Source: Pseudanabaena minima
GTDB lineage: Bacteria; Cyanobacteriota; Cyanobacteriia; Pseudanabaenales; Pseudanabaenaceae
Direction: 5' to 3'
Assembly: GCF_051131155.1 (NCBI RefSeq)
Contig: NZ_CP159508.1
Span: 3,472,001 to 3,536,000 of the forward strand
DNA length: 64,000 bases
Both the position numbers and the translations under genes were made by a program. Below the pieces are notes generated by a model. That model did not search any database. It had not been told where the DNA came from and saw only the letters and a list, made by a program, of their open reading frames with translations. Of the stretch, positions 59,768 through 64,000 are shown piece by piece (position 1 is the stretch's first letter; every line of letters begins with the position of its first letter).

Positions 59768-62701
59768 CTACAACCCATTGCCGATCGCAAAGAATGCTGA
59801 CCAGTAATAGGGATGATTGTAGTCTTTGGATTTGATCAGTGATACTTGAGCGCGGCGCAGTGCTTCAGTTGCAGTGACATTACCCTTTTGCAATTCTGCA
59901 TAAAAAGCTGTCATCAGTACACTTGTCTTATTGTCATCGACTTTCCAAAGGGAAGCGATCGCCTGTTTTGCGCCTGCTTTTTGGACTTGATAGCCAAAGC
60001 CTAGGATTTCCACCCCATCGCCAAGTTTACCTGAGCCTGTCTGACAAGCGCTCAGGATAATCAAATCGATATTGGGAATCTGCCAGTCGGTGATTTCATT
60101 GAGACGGATTTTGTCACCATTGCCAAAGATGATGAAGGACTGATCGGGAGAGCCCACATTAAATTCGGCATGGGTGGCAAGGTGGAGAATATTATGATTT
60201 TTAAATTTAGACTCGATCGCTTTACGGCTAAATTGTTCTTCGATGAGGGTAACTGAGTTTTGGAATGAGTTGGCGATCGCTTGGACTTCTCTGACAGTTG
60301 CGGGTAAGGCTGTTTGTCCAAACTTGCGATCGCCTGCTTTTCCACCAAAGGCTCCTGCGAGGATGTTGGGTGTGTTTTGGGGTTGTGGTGTAAAGTCGGA
60401 GAGGGTATAGGCGATGAGGTTACTAATCTGGTATTTCTCAACTAACAATTGTTTACCGTCATAGAGTGCGGCGATGGGAATGTACCGCAGTTGCCCATCT
60501 GGTGCATAGAGGATCGTTTTGGCGTTGAACTGAACAAGTTCGGCTTCGATGGGTTTAATCAGGAGGTTATAGAGTTGGAGTGATGGCTCTCTGAAGTCTT
60601 CGGAGCTAGGATCAAGGAGTCCTGTCCTAAAATCAACAATTAAGGTTTCTAGTTGGTCTTTGGAGATTTTGGTTGTGCGGCGGATGGGGAGGTTGTTGGG
60701 TGAGAAGAGGATGATTTCGAGGCGATCGCCTAGGATGAATGGATAGAGTAAGACGTTTCCCCTTGGGATTTGGTTGAGATAGTCAGGAACTTTGTTGATT
60801 TCGGTTTTGGGAAGCTGTTGAATTTGGGTTGCTAGTTGTTGATTGAGTGCTGGGGCATTGTCAAAGCTAACCGCTAACAGCTTATCGCTAATAGCTTTCT
60901 CTGGTTCTAATAGTCTGACTCCCTGAGCCGATCTGTCGCTGCCTTTGATGTTTTTGAGGTAGTCTTCGAGTTCTTGGACTTTGAGGAGGTCGAGGACTTG
61001 GAGGGCTTCGATGATGCGGTTTTGTTGGAGGAGTGTGTCTGCGAGGTCACGATAACTACTGGCGATAGTAGTGATATAGGATTGCTGTTCTTCCTTTTTC
61101 AGTCCTTTGTTGTCTTTGCGAATGGCTTCATAGGTATTGACAGATTGCTTATAAAAGAGAATGGAAACTTCTAGTTGGTTGAGTTGATTAAAAGCTGTAC
61201 CCAGATTATTGAGAGATATTGCTTCACCATTGCGATCTCCAATTTGCTTTTTGATCGCTAAGGATTGCTGATAAAAATCAATCGCTTTCTGGTACTGTCC
61301 GAGCCTGTCGTATGCACTACCTAGATTATTGAGAGATATTGCTTCACCATTGCGATCTCCGATTTGCTTTTGGATTACTATGGATTGTTGATAAAAATCA
61401 ATCGCTTTCTGGTACTGTGCGAGCCTGTTGTATACAAGACCAAGATTATTGAGAGACGTTGCTTCACCATTGCGATCTCCGATTTGCTTTCGGATCGTTA
61501 AAGATTGCTGATAAAAATCAATCGCTTTCTGGTACTGTCCGAGCCTGTCGTATGCACTACCTAGATTATTGAGAGACGTTGTTTCACCATTACGATCTCC
61601 GATTTGCTTTCGGATCGTTAAAGATTGCTGATAAAAATCAATCGCTTTCTGGTACTGTCCGAGATTTTCGTATGCAAGACCCAGATTATTGCGCGACACT
61701 GCTTCCCCCTTGCGATCTCCGATTTGCTTTTTGATTACTATGGATTGCTGATAAAAATCCATCGCTTTTTGGTACTGTGCGAGATTTGTGTATGCAAGAC
61801 CCAGATTATTGAGAGACGTTGCTTCACCATTGCGATCTCCGATTTGGTTAAAGATAGGTAAGGATTGCTGATAGAAATCAATCGCTTTTTGGTACTGTGC
61901 GAGATTGTTGTATGCGAGACCTAGATTATTGAGAGATATTGCTTCACCATTGCGATCTCCGATTTGCTTTTGGATTACTATTGATTGCTGATAAAAATCA
62001 ATCGCTTTCTGGTACTGTCCAAGATAGCTGTATGAACTACCCAGATTGCCAAGTGATCTTGCTTTACCATTGCGATCTCCGATTTGGTTAAAGATAGGTA
62101 AGGATTGCTGATAGAAATCAATCGCTTTTTGGTACTGTCCGAGATTGTTGTATGCGAGACCTAGATTATTGAGTGACGCTGCTTCACCATTGCGATCTCC
62201 GATTTGGTTAAAGATAGGTAAGGATTGCTGATAGAAATCAATCGCTTTCTGGTACTGTCCGAGATTTCTATACATTTCCCCTAAACCAAGAAGTGAAGTT
62301 GCTTCACCCCTGCGATCTTTAATCTCGCGATAGATTTCTAGAGCCACTTCAAATACTTGAATCACTTCTCGATAGCGACTGGCTCGGTATAACTGAATGC
62401 CTTGCTGTAATAGTCTATCTGCTTCAGCTTTGCGAGATTGAATTATTTGCGAGTTATCAGGAATTACTAAAGATGGAATTCTAATAGGAATATCACTATT
62501 CGTTGGCGATATAGGGATATCTAAATCGTCAGACGTATCAATGGGAATGTCATCATCATCTGGTACTTTCTGAGATATCTCCACATTACCCTCTCGTCTT
62601 ACTTGCGCCTGCGACACCTCACCCCCACCAAGAAGGCAAATAGAAAAAGGTAAAAGGAGAAAGTGGACGAGTTTCGATGATTTCTTGCGATGGGGCATCA
62701 T
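59768..62701 (-). CDS. TPR-CHAT protease (second of two, 977 aa)
   Basis: The protein starts MMPHRKKSSKLVHFLLLPFS and ICLLGGGEVSQAQ, a signal peptide, then an acidic stretch (DDDDIPIDTSDDLDIPIS). About eleven TPRs follow; nine are encoded by nearly identical 120-bp units. The CHAT domain has His844 (LHLATHAEFN) and Cys886 (LSACQTGSG). It is close to 60% identical by eye to the downstream paralogue over the CHAT part. Both carry export signals, so they should act outside the cytoplasm; the trigger is unknown. Confidence 0.93.
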   Translation of the reverse strand: MMPHRKKSSKLVHFLLLPFSICLLGGGEVSQAQVRREGNVEISQKVPDDDDIPIDTSDDLDIPISPTNSDIPIRIPSLVIPDNSQIIQSRKAEADRLLQQGIQLYRASRYREVIQVFEVALEIYREIKDRRGEATSLLGLGEMYRNLGQYQKAIDFYQQSLPIFNQIGDRNGEAASLNNLGLAYNNLGQYQKAIDFYQQSLPIFNQIGDRNGKARSLGNLGSSYSYLGQYQKAIDFYQQSIVIQKQIGDRNGEAISLNNLGLAYNNLAQYQKAIDFYQQSLPIFNQIGDRNGEATSLNNLGLAYTNLAQYQKAMDFYQQSIVIKKQIGDRKGEAVSRNNLGLAYENLGQYQKAIDFYQQSLTIRKQIGDRNGETTSLNNLGSAYDRLGQYQKAIDFYQQSLTIRKQIGDRNGEATSLNNLGLVYNRLAQYQKAIDFYQQSIVIQKQIGDRNGEAISLNNLGSAYDRLGQYQKAIDFYQQSLAIKKQIGDRNGEAISLNNLGTAFNQLNQLEVSILFYKQSVNTYEAIRKDNKGLKKEEQQSYITTIASSYRDLADTLLQQNRIIEALQVLDLLKVQELEDYLKNIKGSDRSAQGVRLLEPEKAISDKLLAVSFDNAPALNQQLATQIQQLPKTEINKVPDYLNQIPRGNVLLYPFILGDRLEIILFSPNNLPIRRTTKISKDQLETLIVDFRTGLLDPSSEDFREPSLQLYNLLIKPIEAELVQFNAKTILYAPDGQLRYIPIAALYDGKQLLVEKYQISNLIAYTLSDFTPQPQNTPNILAGAFGGKAGDRKFGQTALPATVREVQAIANSFQNSVTLIEEQFSRKAIESKFKNHNILHLATHAEFNVGSPDQSFIIFGNGDKIRLNEITDWQIPNIDLIILSACQTGSGKLGDGVEILGFGYQVQKAGAKQAIASLWKVDDNKTSVLMTAFYAELQKGNVTATEALRRAQVSLIKSKDYNHPYYWSAFFAIGNGL
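61200..62280 (-). repeat. Nine tandem 120-bp repeats within the TPR-CHAT gene
   Basis: Each 120-bp unit encodes three 13-14-residue parts of a TPR (AIDFYQQSL, IGDRNGEA, SLNNLG). The units repeat at regular 120-base spacing from about 61200 and differ by only a few bases. The similarity is at DNA level, including silent positions, pointing to recent duplication or gene conversion. Confidence 0.9.
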
Positions 62702-62834
62702 AATTTGGCAAGGAAAAAGTAGAAAGGCAAAAGGAAAAAGTGGGCGAGTTTTTGGGCTTTTGGGCGCGATTACATCCCAAACCCTACGATCCGCACAGTC
62801 AATATATCACTAAATTTTCTTGTGTCCCCATCTC

Positions 62835-63070
62835 CCCGAATTTTTTAAACATTCATCAATCAATTTTGCCCATCACACCCAACGTAGGGGCGGGTTTTGC
62901 AATTAAATCCTGCATTCAGAACAAAATCGTCTACCAAACCTGCCCCTACAGACATTCGTGCTCCCAAATTTTTTTAATGTTCATCAATCAATTTTGCCCA
63001 TCACACCCAACGTAGGGGCGGGTTTTGCAATTAAATCCTACATTCAGAACAAAATCGTCTACCAAACCTG
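62835..63070. repeat. Two direct repeats of about 110 bp upstream of the TPR-CHAT pair
   Basis: The segment TTCATCAATCAATTTTGCCC to ACAAAATCGTCTACCAAACC appears at about 62850-62943 and again at 62980-63070, with a few mismatches. They lie in the 507-base gap 62702-63208 between the divergent CHAT and GMC genes. The shared AACGTAGGGGCGGGTTTTGC part is a common cyanobacterial dispersed repeat. No gene is seen in the gap. Confidence 0.8.
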
Positions 63071-63208
63071 ACCCTTGTATCTACAGGCGATCAATCATAC
63101 AAATCCTAATTAGCCAAAAGCTTGGAATTCTGGGGCATTTTCAGGCAATATATTAAATTGCTGTGGTTGCCAAGCAAATATCTAAAAGCTTAAGGTTTGT
63201 CAATAAAG

Positions 63209-64000
63209 ATGAGTACCCCTCCCTCTTCAGAAATTTATGATGCGATCGTGGTTGGCTCTGGAGCCAATGGCGGTGTTGCGGCTAAGGAATTGAGTGAACG
63301 GGGGCTCAAAGTCCTTGTCTTAGAAGCAGGTCGTACTCCCGATGCTAAGGCAGATCTAGGACATCAAGTTAGGGATATGGCAAAGCGATTTTATAACCTC
63401 GCTATTTCTAAACGACAGTCTTATCAATCGATGCACCCTGGTTACTGGAAGGCAAACCCTGACTTATTCATCGATGAAAAGGATAATCCCTACACCACAC
63501 CAGACGATCAGCCCTTTTATTGGATTCGCGGACGACAAGTGGGTGGCAAAAGCTTAACTTGGGGAGGCATCACCCTGCGCCTATCGGACTATGAATTTAA
63601 AGCAGCCAGTCGCGATGGTTATGAGCAGGACTGGCCGATCGCCTATGGCGATCTCGCACCTTACTACAGCAAATTAGAGCAGTTTTTTCAAGTGCGCGGC
63701 AGCCAAGAAGGACTAGCCCAACTGCCTGATGGAGAATATCAGCCTACTTTGCCTCTTACTCCTGCTGAACTGCACTTAAAGCAAGTTGTGGAAAACCATT
63801 GGTCTGATCGTTGCCTAATCCCTTCACGGGGCTTTGGTCTGCACCATCCCACACCAGAACAACCTTGGCCGATGTACTCTAGTCTAGGTTCTTCACTCAA
63901 GGCAGCGATCGCCACAGGTAATGTAACTTTGCGATCGGATGCAGTGGTTAGTCATGTGATTTTTGATCCAGATACGCGCAAGGCTCGTGGTGTGACATAT
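63209..64000 (+). CDS. GMC-family oxidoreductase, partial
   Basis: The frame starts at 63209 and is open to the window edge (264 codons). It has an FAD-binding motif VVGSGANGGVAAKELSERGLKVLVLEAG, then FYWIRGRQVGGKSLTWGGITLRLSDYEF, the GMC family signature 1 region, and DWPIAYGDLAPYYSKLEQFF. GMC enzymes oxidise alcohols, sugars or sterols using FAD. The C-terminal domain with the catalytic His lies beyond the window. Divergent from the TPR-CHAT pair. Confidence 0.93.
   Translation, partial: MSTPPSSEIYDAIVVGSGANGGVAAKELSERGLKVLVLEAGRTPDAKADLGHQVRDMAKRFYNLAISKRQSYQSMHPGYWKANPDLFIDEKDNPYTTPDDQPFYWIRGRQVGGKSLTWGGITLRLSDYEFKAASRDGYEQDWPIAYGDLAPYYSKLEQFFQVRGSQEGLAQLPDGEYQPTLPLTPAELHLKQVVENHWSDRCLIPSRGFGLHHPTPEQPWPMYSSLGSSLKAAIATGNVTLRSDAVVSHVIFDPDTRKARGVTY

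Noticed and set aside
61200..62280. Regular 120-base repeats resembling a CRISPR or satellite array
   Set aside because: The repeats are in one open frame and encode TPR units; there are no unique spacers and no cas genes.
62740..63015. 91-aa plus-strand frame upstream of the GMC gene
   Set aside because: It spans the two direct repeats and repeats itself (FSCVPISPNF type), with no protein features.
1..64000. tRNA, rRNA or known riboswitch genes
   Set aside because: I looked for TTCGAAT-type T loops, ribosomal RNA cores and typical riboswitch leaders and saw none; a tRNAscan/Infernal run would be decisive.

Overview
The window is a chromosomal segment of a cyanobacterium. The evidence is a complete beta-carboxysome shell and scaffold locus (ccmO, two ccmK, ccmL, ccmM, ccmN), a devBCA-type exporter, a DUF1830 protein, a phytochelatin-synthase-like enzyme with the same catalytic residue numbers as the Nostoc protein, and very many copies of the HIP1 octamer GCGATCGC. 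The gene mix and the mobile elements would fit a filamentous Pseudanabaena-like lineage, but that assignment is inference. I saw no rRNA, tRNA or CRISPR array.

Layout. 1-5000: the 5' part of a class II aldolase gene, then a run of PIN, antitoxin-like and DUF433 genes, ridA and a NucS-like nuclease. 5000-14100: housekeeping and metabolic genes (radical SAM protein, FAD monooxygenase divergent from a Coq4-like gene, phytochelatin synthase, hexapeptide acetyltransferase, lipB, FecR protein, ABC ATPase). 14150-24300: an accessory island. It holds an integron-type tyrosine recombinase split by an IS630 element, a set of direct repeats, and a three-gene cluster of a lectin remnant, a 929-residue unknown protein and a 212-residue unknown protein. 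That cluster is itself cut by two more insertion sequences, and an IS110 element follows it. 24360-30860: a DTG-protease pair, a GNAT gene, then devB-devC-luxR-devA with a divergent TetR gene and two clear operator copies. 31047-32054: a diguanylate cyclase response regulator. 32997-38824: the carboxysome locus. 39640-44616: an RNase II/R family gene, a DUF433 gene and a gene joining a Swt1-type HEPN domain to RNase III and a dsRNA-binding domain, now split by the same IS that cuts the 929-residue gene. 44900-49100: cinA, khpA, rpsP and pyrB. 49440-55480: a membrane GTPase, a Uma2 nuclease, a second radical SAM protein, DUF1830 and an MBOAT acyltransferase. 56196-62701: two tandem TPR-CHAT protease genes. 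63209 onward: the start of a GMC oxidoreductase.

Mobile DNA dominates the architecture. Four insertions of three related transposon types each interrupt a gene whose reading frame is exactly restored when the element and one copy of its target duplication are removed, so the insertions look recent. At least three families of short non-autonomous palindromic elements (MITEs) lie between genes. Two families match a full-length IS here in terminal sequence; one of those two also matches in an unusual 3-bp TTA/TAA duplication.

The observations most worth following are the HEPN-RNase III gene, the lectin plus large protein plus deamidase-like protein cluster beside the integron integrase, and the tandem exported TPR-CHAT proteins. 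All functions are read from sequence motifs; no search was run.
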